This document shows, one piece after another, positions 27,908 to 36,509 of a DNA stretch of 64,000 nucleotides. Both the position numbers and the translations under genes were made by a program. The stretch lies in the NCBI RefSeq assembly GCF_902859825.1, contig NZ_CADIKB010000004.1:186001-250000 (forward strand), in the 5' to 3' direction. The DNA comes from Paraburkholderia phenoliruptrix. GTDB lineage: Bacteria; Pseudomonadota; Gammaproteobacteria; Burkholderiales; Burkholderiaceae. How positions within the stretch are numbered: position 1 is the stretch's first letter; the number at the start of each line of letters is the position of its first letter. Below the pieces are notes generated by a model. It did no database searches. It was not told the origin of the DNA and saw only the letters and a program-made list of their open reading frames with translations.

Positions 27908-30775
27908 ATGAACCGCCCCGATCCTGACGAACTGCTCGACAAGCTGCAGCGCGACGAAGAAAAGCGTCAGCGCGGCAAGCTGAAGATTTTCTTCGGCGCG
28001 TCCGCGGGCGTCGGCAAAACCTATGCGATGTTGCAAACCGCGCGCCGCCGTCGCGAGGAAGGCGCCGACGTCGTGGTCGGCATCGCCGAAACGCACGGGC
28101 GCAGTGAAACGGCTGCGCTGCTCGAAGGCCTCGACGTGCTGCCGCTCGCGCAGATCGAATACCGCGGTCGCAAGCTCGGCGAGTTCGATCTCGACGCCGC
28201 GCTGGCCCGCAAGCCGCAACTGATTCTCGTCGACGAACTCGCGCATTCGAACGTGCAGGGCGCGCGGCATCTGAAGCGCTGGCAGGACGTGTACGAACTG
28301 CTCGACGCGGGCATTGACGTCTACACCACGGTCAACGTGCAGCACCTCGAAAGCCTGAACGACGTGGTGGGGCAAATCACCGGCATTCGCGTGTGGGAGA
28401 CGGTGCCCGACCGCGTATTCGATCGCGCGGACGAAGTGACGCTCGTCGATCTGCCCGCGGAGGAACTGCTCGATCGCATGCGCGACGGCAAGGTGTATCT
28501 CGCGCAGCAGGCCGAGCGCGCGGTGCGCAATTTCTTTCGCAAAGGCAATCTGATTGCGCTGCGCGAGCTGGCGCTGCGCCGCACTGCCGATCGTGTCGAC
28601 GCGCAAATGCGCGAGTACCGCGCGGATCGTTCGATCGAACGGATCTGGCAGGCGCGCGAGCGCCTCTTGGTGTGTGTCGGCCCCGGCCCCGAGGCGCCCG
28701 CGCTCGTGCGCGCGGCAGCGCGTCTTGCAGCAAGTCTGAAGGCGGACTGGATCGCCGTGTATGTCGAGACGCCCGCGTTGCAGCGTTTGCCCGACGCGCG
28801 CCGCGAACGCACGCTCAATGCGTTGAAGCTCGCGGCGGAGCTGGGTGCCGAGACCGCGACGCTGGCGGGCACGGACGCGGTCGCGGCCCTGACGGGTTAT
28901 GCGCAGGCTCGCAATGTGTCAAGGCTGGTGGCGGGCGCATCGAACCGCGCGGGCATCGGGCGTCGGCTGCGCCGGCCGCTCGGCGAGCGCCTCGTCGAGC
29001 AGGGTGGTCATGCCGACGTGACGTTGATTCGCGTATCGTCCGAAGGCGGCAGCGGCGAGCAGCGCCATCTGCTGAACACCACGGCAAACGCCTGGCGCGA
29101 CGCATTGAGCGCCGCGCGCGAGCGTCGCTCGCCGCCGCGCGCGTATGGTTTCGCCTTCGCGATTTGCGCGGGCATTACGGCCGTGGCGAGCCAGTTGATG
29201 GCGCGTATCGATCTGACGAATCTCGTCATGCTGTATCTGCTCGGCGTGGTCTTCACGGCGGTGAAGTTGGGCCGCGGGCCCGGTGTGCTGCTGTCGTTCC
29301 TGAGCGTGGCCGCGTTCGACTTCTTCTTCGTGCCGCCGCGCCTGTCGCTGTCGGTGTCGGATACCCAATATCTGCTGACATTCTTCGGCATGTTGCTGAC
29401 CTCGCTCGTCATTAGCCATCTCACGTCGAGCTTGCGGCGCGAGGCGCGGGTCGCGCGGCGCCGCGAGCAGCGCACGGGCGCGATGTATGCGATGGCGCGC
29501 GAACTCGCGGCAGCGCTGACCACGGAGCAGATTGTCGGTATCGGCAGCCGTCACGTGAGCGAGGTGTTCGGCGCGCGCGTCGCGATCCTGCTGCCCGACA
29601 GTGCGGATCAGGTGAAGCAGAAGATCGAGGACCCCGACGCCGCGATCACGCTGGAAGGCGATCATCTCGACACCGACGTCGGCCAATGGGTCTACGATCA
29701 TCAGAAGCCGGCCGGCCACGGCACCGACACGCTGCCCGCGGCCGCCGCCCTGTATCTGCCGCTCAAGGCGCCCATGCGCACGCGCGGCGTGCTCGCCGTG
29801 GTGCTGCGCGACGAACGCGAACTGAACGCGCCCGAGCAGCAGCGCATGCTCGACGCATTTGCGGCTCAAATCGCGCTGGCGCTGGAGCGCGTGCATTACG
29901 TGGACATCGCGCGCGATGCACTCGTCAATATGGAATCCGAACGATTGCGCAACTCGCTGCTGTCTGCCATTTCGCACGATTTGCGCACGCCGCTCACGAC
30001 CATCGTCGGGTTTTCGTCGATGCTCGCCCAATCGCGCGAGCAGAGCGGCGACACGCGGCGCGACGATGAGCTCGTGGAAGCGATCCACGAAGAGGCGCTG
30101 CGGATGACCGGCATCGTCACGAACCTGCTCGACATGGCGCGCCTGCAGGCGGGCAGTCTGCAGCTGAACCGCCAATGGACGCTGCTCGAAGAAACCGTGG
30201 GCGCTGCGCTGCGCGCCTGCCGGCGCGTGCTTGCAGGCCACCCGGTGCAGGTCGACCTCGCCGCGGACCTGCCGCTCCTGCATCTGGACGCCGTGTTGAT
30301 GGAGCGGCTCTTCTCAAACCTCTTCGAGAACGCGGCCAAGTACACGGCGCCGGGTACGCCGATAACAATCGGCGCGCAACGTTTCGACGCGGACGGCAAG
30401 TCGTTTGTGCGCGTCACCGTCGACGATAACGGACCGGGGCTGCCGGCCGGCATGGAAACGCGCGTGTTCGAGAAGTTCACGCGCGGCGAGAAGGAGTCGG
30501 CGAAGCCCGGCATCGGCCTCGGTCTCGCGATTTGCCGCGCCATCGTGGAAGCGCACGGCGGCAGCATCGGCGCCGTGAATCGCATACCGGCTTACCCGGC
30601 GGGCGGCGCGGCGCAAGCCGCGGGCCGCGCGGAAGGCGCAAGTTTCTGGTTTACGCTGCCGGTGGAAACGCCGCCCGACGTGTCGGACGCCCCGGATGCA
30701 TTGGAGGACGAAACCGTCGACAATCTGTCTGCGAACCCGCCCTCCCATCAGTTGGCCAAACCCGCCCATGAGTGA
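27908..30775 (+). CDS. kdpD: Osmosensitive K+ channel sensor histidine kinase KdpD
   Basis: 955 residues with the full KdpD layout. The N-terminal KdpD domain has the Walker A motif FFGASAGVGKTYAML (Gly30-Thr38) and LILVDELAHSNVQGARH. A Usp-like domain follows (about 250-370). Four membrane spans of DUF4118 lie at about 400-510 (LVMLYLLGVVFTAVKLG). A GAF-like domain leads to HisKA, with the phospho-acceptor His690 in LSAISHDLRTPLTTIVGF, and an HATPase with FENAAKYTAPGTPI and PGIGLGLAICRAIVEAHGG. KdpD senses low K+ or high ionic strength and controls KdpE phosphorylation. The Shine-Dalgarno site is weak. Its stop overlaps the kdpE start by eight bases. Confidence 0.96.
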   Translation: MNRPDPDELLDKLQRDEEKRQRGKLKIFFGASAGVGKTYAMLQTARRRREEGADVVVGIAETHGRSETAALLEGLDVLPLAQIEYRGRKLGEFDLDAALARKPQLILVDELAHSNVQGARHLKRWQDVYELLDAGIDVYTTVNVQHLESLNDVVGQITGIRVWETVPDRVFDRADEVTLVDLPAEELLDRMRDGKVYLAQQAERAVRNFFRKGNLIALRELALRRTADRVDAQMREYRADRSIERIWQARERLLVCVGPGPEAPALVRAAARLAASLKADWIAVYVETPALQRLPDARRERTLNALKLAAELGAETATLAGTDAVAALTGYAQARNVSRLVAGASNRAGIGRRLRRPLGERLVEQGGHADVTLIRVSSEGGSGEQRHLLNTTANAWRDALSAARERRSPPRAYGFAFAICAGITAVASQLMARIDLTNLVMLYLLGVVFTAVKLGRGPGVLLSFLSVAAFDFFFVPPRLSLSVSDTQYLLTFFGMLLTSLVISHLTSSLRREARVARRREQRTGAMYAMARELAAALTTEQIVGIGSRHVSEVFGARVAILLPDSADQVKQKIEDPDAAITLEGDHLDTDVGQWVYDHQKPAGHGTDTLPAAAALYLPLKAPMRTRGVLAVVLRDERELNAPEQQRMLDAFAAQIALALERVHYVDIARDALVNMESERLRNSLLSAISHDLRTPLTTIVGFSSMLAQSREQSGDTRRDDELVEAIHEEALRMTGIVTNLLDMARLQAGSLQLNRQWTLLEETVGAALRACRRVLAGHPVQVDLAADLPLLHLDAVLMERLFSNLFENAAKYTAPGTPITIGAQRFDADGKSFVRVTVDDNGPGLPAGMETRVFEKFTRGEKESAKPGIGLGLAICRAIVEAHGGSIGAVNRIPAYPAGGAAQAAGRAEGASFWFTLPVETPPDVSDAPDALEDETVDNLSANPPSHQLAKPAHE

Positions 30776-31466
30776 CCCGAGCATTACCGTTGTTCTCATC
30801 GAAGACGAAAAGCAGATTCGCCGATTCGTGCGGGCGGCGCTGGAAGGCGAGGGCATCGTCGTGCACGACGCCGAGACCGGCAAGCAGGGTCTCGTGGAAG
30901 CCGCGACGCGCAAGCCCGACCTCGTGATCGTCGATCTCGGCCTGCCGGACACGGACGGGCTCGACGTGATCCGCGAATTGCGCGGGTGGAGCGAGATGCC
31001 GGTGATCGTGCTGTCGGCGCGCACGCAGGAGAGCGAGAAAGTCGCGGCGCTCGACGCGGGCGCCGACGACTACCTGACCAAGCCGTTCGGCGTGTCGGAG
31101 CTGCTCGCGCGGATCCGCGCGCATCTGCGGCGGCGCAATCAGGGCGGCGCGACCGAGTCGCCGCAGGTGCGCTTCGGCGCGGTGAGCGTGGATCTCGCGT
31201 TGCGCCAGGTCACGCGCGAAGGCGCGGCAGTGCATCTGACGCCGATCGAATACCGGCTGCTGGCCACGCTGGTGCGTCACGCCGGCCGCGTGCTCACGCA
31301 CCGGCAACTGCTGTGCGACGTGTGGGGGCCGTCGCACGTGGAAAGCCACCACTATCTGCGTATCTATATGGCGCATTTGCGCGGCAAGCTGGAGCGCGAT
31401 CCGGCGCAACCCGAGCACATCGTGACGGAAACGGGCGTGGGCTACCGGCTGGTCGGCGTCGCCTGA
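30768..31466 (+). CDS. kdpE: Response regulator KdpE (OmpR family)
   Basis: 232 residues. The receiver domain begins MSDPSITVVLIEDEKQIRRF and carries the phospho-acceptor Asp56 in LVIVDLGLPDTDG, with the conserved Lys in YLTKPFGVSELLARI. The winged-helix DNA-binding domain includes HLTPIEYRLLATLVRHAG, VLTHRQLLCDVWG and YMAHLRGKLERDPAQP. KdpE activates kdp transcription when phosphorylated by KdpD, and the TTTACAC/TTTATAC repeat upstream of the operon is its likely target. The ATG at 30768 overlaps the end of kdpD. Confidence 0.96.
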   Translation: MSDPSITVVLIEDEKQIRRFVRAALEGEGIVVHDAETGKQGLVEAATRKPDLVIVDLGLPDTDGLDVIRELRGWSEMPVIVLSARTQESEKVAALDAGADDYLTKPFGVSELLARIRAHLRRRNQGGATESPQVRFGAVSVDLALRQVTREGAAVHLTPIEYRLLATLVRHAGRVLTHRQLLCDVWGPSHVESHHYLRIYMAHLRGKLERDPAQPEHIVTETGVGYRLVGVA

Positions 31467-31511
31467 GCAAGGCAGTGTGTGCAGCGCCGGGCAGGATTGC
31501 GGTGGCGTCGT

Positions 31512-31517
31512 TATAAT
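31512..31517 (+). promoter_or_regulatory. -10 element upstream of the guanidine riboswitch
   Basis: A perfect TATAAT lies about eight bases before the first riboswitch hairpin. A good -35 hexamer is not obvious at 16-18 bases. The position suits a transcript that starts just before the aptamer. Confidence 0.5.
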
Positions 31518-31524
31518 TACGTTT

Positions 31525-31566
31525 CGTAAGGACGGCCTTACGCTTTTCACAAACGGGGACGGCCCC
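31525..31566 (+). ncRNA. Guanidine-II riboswitch (mini-ykkC)
   Basis: Two short hairpins with identical ACGG loops stand side by side. The first is CGTAAGG-ACGG-CCTTACG (31525-31542) and the second GGGG-ACGG-CCCC (31555-31566). Paired stems with ACGR loops, about a dozen bases apart, define the mini-ykkC/guanidine-II class, in which each loop binds one guanidinium ion. It lies 21 bases before the ATG of the SugE/Gdx exporter, the classical target of this riboswitch. Ligand binding probably frees the ribosome binding site (GGAG before the start). This assignment is based on structure and context and is strong. Confidence 0.9.
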
Positions 31567-31587
31567 ATCTGATCATGGAGCTGTTTC

Positions 31588-31908
31588 ATGTCCTGGATTC
31601 TTCTGTTCATCGCCGGTCTGCTCGAAGTCGCCTGGGCGGCCGGTCTCAAGAGTTCCGAAGGTTTCACCCGCCTCTGGCCTTCCGTTTTCACGCTCATCAC
31701 CGCCGCCGGCAGCTTCGTGCTGCTGGCCTTGGCCATGCGGCAGTTGCCGCTCGGCACGGCCTACGCGGTCTGGACCGGCATCGGCGCGGTCGGCGCCTTC
31801 ATTTTCGGCATCGTGATGATGGGTGAAGCGCTGACGGTCGCTCGCGTAGCGAGCGCGGCGCTGATCGTCGTCGGGCTGGTGGGGCTCAAGCTCTCGTCCG
31901 GGCACTGA
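31588..31908 (+). CDS. gdx: Guanidinium exporter Gdx/SugE (SMR family)
   Basis: 106 residues with four membrane spans, typical of small multidrug resistance proteins. [21 protein letters not shown] carries the essential Glu13 and Trp16, and the '[11 protein letters not shown]' segment is the Gdx/SugE signature that separates it from EmrE-type drug pumps. [19 protein letters not shown] is also family-typical. Gdx works as an antiparallel dimer exchanging guanidinium for protons at the inner membrane. The upstream guanidine-II riboswitch confirms the substrate by association. GGAG lies before the ATG. A hairpin-forming inverted repeat follows the stop at 31931. Confidence 0.93.
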   Translation: MSWILLFIAGLLEVAWAAGLKSSEGFTRLWPSVFTLITAAGSFVLLALAMRQLPLGTAYAVWTGIGAVGAFIFGIVMMGEALTVARVASAALIVVGLVGLKLSSGH

Positions 31909-31930
31909 CACGACCGCACGAGGCCGAGGC

Positions 31931-31965
31931 GCCTGTCATGACCCGACGTAGCGGTCATGACAGGC
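31931..31965. repeat. 13-bp perfect inverted repeat after gdx
   Basis: GCCTGTCATGACC and GGTCATGACAGGC are perfect complements separated by nine bases. There is no T-run, so it does not look like a standard terminator. It may stabilise the gdx transcript end, or be an operator for the DUF4126 gene downstream. A CAGGCACGGA tandem copy follows at once. Confidence 0.6.
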
Positions 31966-32049
31966 ACGGACAGGCACGGCGGCCGGCGTCGGGGCGTCCC
32001 GCAGCTCGCCATTTTGCAAGCCACTCTGCGTTCTGCGAATTAAGGTGGC

Positions 32050-32055
32050 TATAAT
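32050..32055 (+). promoter_or_regulatory. Possible -10 element for the DUF4126 gene
   Basis: TATAAT occurs about 140 bases before the DUF4126 start in a G/C-rich gap. The -35 region is poor (TGCGTT at 17 bases), so this is only a candidate. The rest of the 285-base gap after gdx holds the inverted repeat and nothing else I recognise. Confidence 0.3.
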
Positions 32056-32193
32056 GAGATGGAAACCAACCTGAAATTGCCCGCGGCCTGCTCGGCGCGG
32101 CCGGCTTGGCGCGGGTCTGACGACTTCCGTGTGGCGGCTCATCCCTGATTGGCCCCCGCAGTCGCGGCGCGCGCAGCGAGCCTGGAGGCGGCC

Positions 32194-32805
32194 ATGCTTG
32201 AATCACTTTCGCTTGCTGCGGGGCTCTCATGGGGCAGCGGCCTGCGCCTCTATCTGACGGTCCTGCTGGCCGGCGTGTTCGAGCGCCTCGGTCTGATTCA
32301 TCTTCCCGACACGTTGTCCGCGCTGTCCTCGCCGTGGGTGATCGGCGTGGCGGGCGTGCTGACCGTCACCGAATTTCTCGCCGACAAAATCCCCGCGTTC
32401 GATTCGCTATGGGACGCGATCCACACTTTCATCCGTATTCCGGCCGGCGCGGTGCTCGCGGCCGGCGCGCTCGGCCATGCGGATCCGGCGCTGCTGACGG
32501 TCGCCGCGCTCGCGGGCGGCACGCTCGCGGGCACCGCGCATCTCACGAAAGCGGGCACGCGCGCGCTGATCAATCTGTCGCCGGAACCGGTGTCGAACAT
32601 TGTCACGTCCACTGCTGAAGACGGTTTCGTATTCGGCGGCATTCTGCTCGCGCTCTTCGTGCCGCTCCTGTTCCTCGTGCTGATCGTCGGCTTTCTGGTG
32701 CTCGCCGGCTGGGTGTTGCCGCGGCTGTGGCGCGGCGTGCAGGGCGGCTTTCGCGGCATGGCGACGCATATGGTGTCGCGCCTCGCGAGGAGCCGGCACG
32801 ATTGA
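32194..32805 (+). CDS. DUF4126 family integral membrane protein
   Basis: 203 residues with about five membrane spans. The start MLESLSLAAGLSWGSGLRLY with YLTVLLAGVFERLG is typical of DUF4126 proteins. The middle has TEFLADKIPAFDSLWDAIHT, a conserved family motif, and GTLAGTAHLTKAGTRALINL and PEPVSNIVTSTAED in the second half. The function is unknown. GGAGG lies six bases before the ATG at 32194. Its TGA overlaps the TTG start of the ABC permease gene (TTGA), so the two are translationally coupled, which hints at a shared membrane role. Confidence 0.88.
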   Translation: MLESLSLAAGLSWGSGLRLYLTVLLAGVFERLGLIHLPDTLSALSSPWVIGVAGVLTVTEFLADKIPAFDSLWDAIHTFIRIPAGAVLAAGALGHADPALLTVAALAGGTLAGTAHLTKAGTRALINLSPEPVSNIVTSTAEDGFVFGGILLALFVPLLFLVLIVGFLVLAGWVLPRLWRGVQGGFRGMATHMVSRLARSRHD

Positions 32806-35384
32806 GCGAGACGGTCAGACGTTCCCCGGCGCCGCCTGCCGCACCCGCGGCGCGACGCTTTAGCCGCGGCGACCTGCTGCGCCAGGCGCTGCGCATGACG
32901 GCGCGCGACTGGCGCGCCGGCGAACTCACGATGCTGCTGCTCGCGCTGGTGCTCGCCGTGGCGGCGCTCGCCAGCGTCGGTTTTCTCGCCGACCGTTTGC
33001 ATCAGGGGCTCGAGCGCGACGCGCGGCGCATGATCGCCGCCGACTTCATCGTGCGCGCCGATCATCCCGTCGATCCGCAGTTCGCGCGCGAGGCCGCGAC
33101 GCTCGGCTTGCGCACGGCCACCACGGCAATCTTTCCGAGCATGATCAATTCGACCGGCGCGCAGCCGGTGTCGCGGCTTGCCGCGATCAAGGCGGTGTCG
33201 CCGGGTTACCCGCTGCGCGGCGCGTTGCGGATTGCCGCAGGACCGGGCGCGGCCGACCATCCGGCGCAATCCATTCCAGCGCCGGGCACCGTGTGGGTCG
33301 ATCAGCAATTGCTCGATGCACTGAAGGTGCGCGTCGGCGACACGGTGAAGGTCGGCAACCGCAGCTTCGCGATCGGCGCGATGATCACGCGCGAGCTGGA
33401 CCGCGGCTTTTCGTTCGTCAACTTTTCGCCGCGTCTCATGATGCGCGCCGATGAAGTGCAGTCCACCGGGCTCATCACGTTCGGCAGCCGCGTGACGTAC
33501 CGGCTGCTGGTGGCGGGCGCGGATGCGCCGGTGGCGAGCTTCGCGCAGTTCGCGCACGGCAAGGTGGACGGCGGCAAGATGCGCGGCGTCGCGCTGGAAT
33601 CGTTGCAGGACGGCCAGCCGCAAGTGCGCCAGACGCTCGATCGCGCGGGTCATTTCCTCACGCTCGTATCGCTGCTGACTGCGCTGCTCGCGGCCGTGGC
33701 GATCGCGATGGCCGCGCACCGGTATATGCGCCGGCATCTGGACGGCTGCGCGGCGATGCGCTGTCTCGGCGTCAGTCAGGCGACGCTGCGCGCGCTGTTT
33801 ACGCTCGAATTCGTCGGCGTGGGCGTCGCGGGCGGCGCGCTCGGCGTGGCGCTCGGTTTTCTCGGCCACCTCGCGCTGCTGACGTGGCTCGGCAGTCTCA
33901 TCGACGTCGAATTGCCCTACCCGACGGTGTGGCCCGCGCTTCAAGGCATCGCCGCCGGACTTGTGCTGTTGCTGGGTTTCGCGTTGCCGCCGCTGTTGCC
34001 GCTTACGCGCGTGCCGCCGGTGCGGGTGCTGCGCCGCGAGTGGGGCGAAGCGGGGCGCACCGCGTGGGCCGCGTACGCACTCGGCATCGTGTTGTTTGCC
34101 GCGCTGCTGATTGTCGCGGCGGGCGAGCTGAAGCTCGGCGGTATCGTTGCGGGCGGTTTTGCGGGCGGCCTGCTGGTGTTCGCGTGTATCGCGCGGCTCG
34201 CGTTGTGGGCGGCCTCGCGCGTGGTGCGCAGCGAGCGCGTGAATGCGGGAATCGGCTGGCGCTACGCGCTGGCGTCGCTGGAGCGGCGCAGCAGCGCGAG
34301 CGCGCTGCAGATTACGGCGCTCGGCATCGGCCTCATGTGTCTGCTGTTGATCGCGATGACGCGCAACGACCTCGTCGCCGGCTGGCGCAAGTCCACGCCG
34401 CCGGATGCGCCGAACGAGTTCATCATCGACATTCAGCCTGACCAGCGCGAAGCGGTCACGCACTATCTCGACGCCCACGGCGTGCCCGGCACGGTGCTGT
34501 CGCCGATGGTGCGCGGCCGGCTTACCGCGATCAACGGCAAGCCGGTCAACCCGGATTCGTTCAAGGGCGACGACGCGAAGCGCCTTGTGGACCGCGAGTT
34601 CAATCTGTCGTACACGACGCAGTTGCCGGACGACAATCGCCTCTCCGCCGGCACGTGGTACGGCGACACCAGGAAGCCGCAGATTTCGATCGAAGAAGGG
34701 CTCGCCAAGCTCATCAACGTAAAGCCCGGCGACGTGCTGCGCTTCGACGTTACCGGCCTGCAGATCGACGCGCCCGTCACGAGCGTGCGCAAGCTCGACT
34801 GGGGTTCGTTCAAGGTCAACTTTTTCGTGCTGATGCCGCCGGCCGCGTTGCAGGACTTCCCGGCGACGTTCATTACCAGTTTCCATTTGCCGCTGGAAAA
34901 ACGCGCGACCATCGACGGTCTGATCGCCGCGTATCCGAACCTCACGGCCATCGACACGGGCCCGATTCTCGCGCAGGTGCAGCGCGTGCTCGAGCAGGTA
35001 ATCGGCGCGGTGCAGTTCCTGTTCGCCTTCACGCTCGCGGCGGGCGTGCTGGTGCTGTACGCGGCGCTTGCCGGCACACGCGACGAGCGTATGCGAGAAT
35101 CCGCGCTGTTGCGCGCGCTGGGCGCGTCGCACGCGCAGGTGCGCACGGTGCAGATCGCGGAGTTTGTTGCCGTCGGCGCGCTTGCCGGATTGATGGCGGC
35201 GGTCGGCGCGCAGGTCATCGGTTGGGTGCTCGCGACGCGCGTGTTCCAGTTCTATCTGGACGTCGATCCCTGGCTCTTGCCGGCCGGCATTGCGGCAGGC
35301 ATCGCGTGCGCCGCTGTCGGCGGCTGGCTCAGTTTGCGGCATGTGCTGTCGCGTCCCGCGTTGCAATCGCTGCGGGACGCCTGA
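32802..35384 (+). CDS. FtsX-like ABC transporter permease (YbbP type), no ATPase nearby
   Basis: 860 residues. An N-terminal cytoplasmic segment leads to a first span (TMLLLALVLAVAALASVGFL), a large periplasmic MacB-like domain, three central spans with the FtsX fold, further spans in the middle (AYALGIVLFAALLIV) and a closing FtsX block with FLFAFTLAAGVLVLYAAL and RESALLRALGASHAQVRTVQ. This duplicated layout matches YbbP, whose partner ATPase is YbbA. No ABC ATPase gene lies in this window. The TTG at 32802 is chosen because it overlaps the DUF4126 stop, with GAGGAG upstream. It probably moves lipids or lipoproteins, or transmits a mechanical signal; the substrate is unknown. Confidence 0.87.
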   Translation: MSETVRRSPAPPAAPAARRFSRGDLLRQALRMTARDWRAGELTMLLLALVLAVAALASVGFLADRLHQGLERDARRMIAADFIVRADHPVDPQFAREAATLGLRTATTAIFPSMINSTGAQPVSRLAAIKAVSPGYPLRGALRIAAGPGAADHPAQSIPAPGTVWVDQQLLDALKVRVGDTVKVGNRSFAIGAMITRELDRGFSFVNFSPRLMMRADEVQSTGLITFGSRVTYRLLVAGADAPVASFAQFAHGKVDGGKMRGVALESLQDGQPQVRQTLDRAGHFLTLVSLLTALLAAVAIAMAAHRYMRRHLDGCAAMRCLGVSQATLRALFTLEFVGVGVAGGALGVALGFLGHLALLTWLGSLIDVELPYPTVWPALQGIAAGLVLLLGFALPPLLPLTRVPPVRVLRREWGEAGRTAWAAYALGIVLFAALLIVAAGELKLGGIVAGGFAGGLLVFACIARLALWAASRVVRSERVNAGIGWRYALASLERRSSASALQITALGIGLMCLLLIAMTRNDLVAGWRKSTPPDAPNEFIIDIQPDQREAVTHYLDAHGVPGTVLSPMVRGRLTAINGKPVNPDSFKGDDAKRLVDREFNLSYTTQLPDDNRLSAGTWYGDTRKPQISIEEGLAKLINVKPGDVLRFDVTGLQIDAPVTSVRKLDWGSFKVNFFVLMPPAALQDFPATFITSFHLPLEKRATIDGLIAAYPNLTAIDTGPILAQVQRVLEQVIGAVQFLFAFTLAAGVLVLYAALAGTRDERMRESALLRALGASHAQVRTVQIAEFVAVGALAGLMAAVGAQVIGWVLATRVFQFYLDVDPWLLPAGIAAGIACAAVGGWLSLRHVLSRPALQSLRDA

Positions 35385-35407
35385 TTATTTTCGGTTGGTG
35401 AGTGTTG

Positions 35408-35821
35408 ATGAACGAGAAGGATGACGAAGTATCGGCGGCGCAGCCGACGGCCTTCGAACTGGTGGGCGGCGAAGCGCGCGTGCGCGAACTCGTCGACCGT
35501 TTTTACGATTTGATGGATCTCGAACCCGAGTTTGCGGGCATTCGCGCGTTGCATCCCGAGTCGATGGAAGGTTCGCGCGATAAGCTGTTCTGGTTTCTAT
35601 GCGGATGGCTCGGCGGCCCGGATCACTACATCAGCCGCTTCGGGCATCCGCGTTTGCGCGCGCGGCATTTGCCGTTCGCGATCGCCTCGAGCGAGCGTGA
35701 CCAATGGCTGCGCTGCATGGCGTGGGCCATGGAAGATATCGAGCTCGCCGAGCCGCTCAGAGAGCGCCTGCTCGGCTCGTTCTTCGAAACGGCCGACTGG
35801 ATGCGCAACCGCAATGGCTGA
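35408..35821 (+). CDS. Group II truncated haemoglobin (trHbO type)
   Basis: 137 residues. TAFELVGGEARVRELVDRFYDLM is the truncated-globin A/B helix with the distal tyrosine (FYDLM). LFWFLCGWLGGPDHYISRFG is the E-helix region. The proximal His is in RLRARHLPFAIA, and WLRCMAWAMEDI contains the Trp of group II globins at G8. These haem proteins bind oxygen or NO and protect against nitrosative stress in the cytoplasm. The ATG at 35408 is preferred over a GTG two codons earlier. Its stop overlaps the DUF924 start by eight bases, so the two are co-translated. Confidence 0.92.
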   Translation: MNEKDDEVSAAQPTAFELVGGEARVRELVDRFYDLMDLEPEFAGIRALHPESMEGSRDKLFWFLCGWLGGPDHYISRFGHPRLRARHLPFAIASSERDQWLRCMAWAMEDIELAEPLRERLLGSFFETADWMRNRNG

Positions 35822-36509
35822 CACAAAGCGCGCGGCAGCGGATCGCAGCGCGTATGACGCGCTCGATAGGGAAGCGCGCGAGGTGCTCGACTGCTGGTTC
35901 GGCGCGCCGGATGAGCCGGGCTTCGTCGAGGCGCGCAAGTGCTGGTTTTCCGGCGACGAATCATTCGACGCGATGCTGCGCGAACGTTTCGGATGCCTGA
36001 TCGATGCCGCGCACGACTCGCGCCTCGACGGTTGGGCGGCCACGCCGCTCGGCGCACTGGCGCTCGTGATCGTGCTCGACCAGTTTTCGCGCAACTGCCA
36101 TCGCGATACGGCGCGCGCGTTCTCGGCGGATCGTAAAGCGCTGCAGGTCGCGCAGCAGATGGTGGCGAGCGGGGCGGACCGGCTGTTGCCGGGCGTGCAT
36201 CATCGCGCGTTCGCTTATTTGCCGCTTGAACACGACGAAGCGCTGGAGAGCCAGCACGCGTCGCTGCGTCTTTTCAAAGCGCTCGCCGACGAACCGGGCG
36301 GCGAGTCGTATTACCCGTTCGCCGTGCGGCACGCGCAGATCATCGAGCGCTTTGGACGTTTTCCGCATCGCAATGCGGTGCTCGGGCGCGAGTCGACCGT
36401 CGAGGAAATCGCTTTCTTGCGCGAGCCGGGCTCGTCGTTCCAGTCGCGGGCGAGGCGGGCCACTAAGCGGGCCACAACGCGGGCAGCGAAGGGACAACAA
36501 AGCGGGTGA
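35814..36509 (+). CDS. DUF924 family protein
   Basis: 231 residues. The DUF924 core is visible: EVLDCWFGAPDEPGFVEARK, CWFSGDESFDAML, GALALVIVLDQFSRNCHRDT and FAYLPLEHDEALESQHASLR, then IERFGRFPHRNAVLGRES and the usual ending LREPGSSF. The family is alpha-helical, TPR-like, and of unknown biochemical function. The last 20 or so residues (RARRATKRATTRAAKG and on) extend past the domain and are encoded by the degenerate 12-bp repeat that starts here. It is coupled to the truncated haemoglobin by overlap, an arrangement common in Burkholderiaceae as I recall. Confidence 0.88.
   Translation: MADTKRAAADRSAYDALDREAREVLDCWFGAPDEPGFVEARKCWFSGDESFDAMLRERFGCLIDAAHDSRLDGWAATPLGALALVIVLDQFSRNCHRDTARAFSADRKALQVAQQMVASGADRLLPGVHHRAFAYLPLEHDEALESQHASLRLFKALADEPGGESYYPFAVRHAQIIERFGRFPHRNAVLGRESTVEEIAFLREPGSSFQSRARRATKRATTRAAKGQQSG

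Noticed and set aside
32298..35366. 1022-codon open frame on the minus strand opposite the FtsX-type permease
   Set aside because: It is antisense to a gene with clear domains, and its Arg/His/Gln-rich translation is typical of the complementary frame of GC-rich coding DNA.
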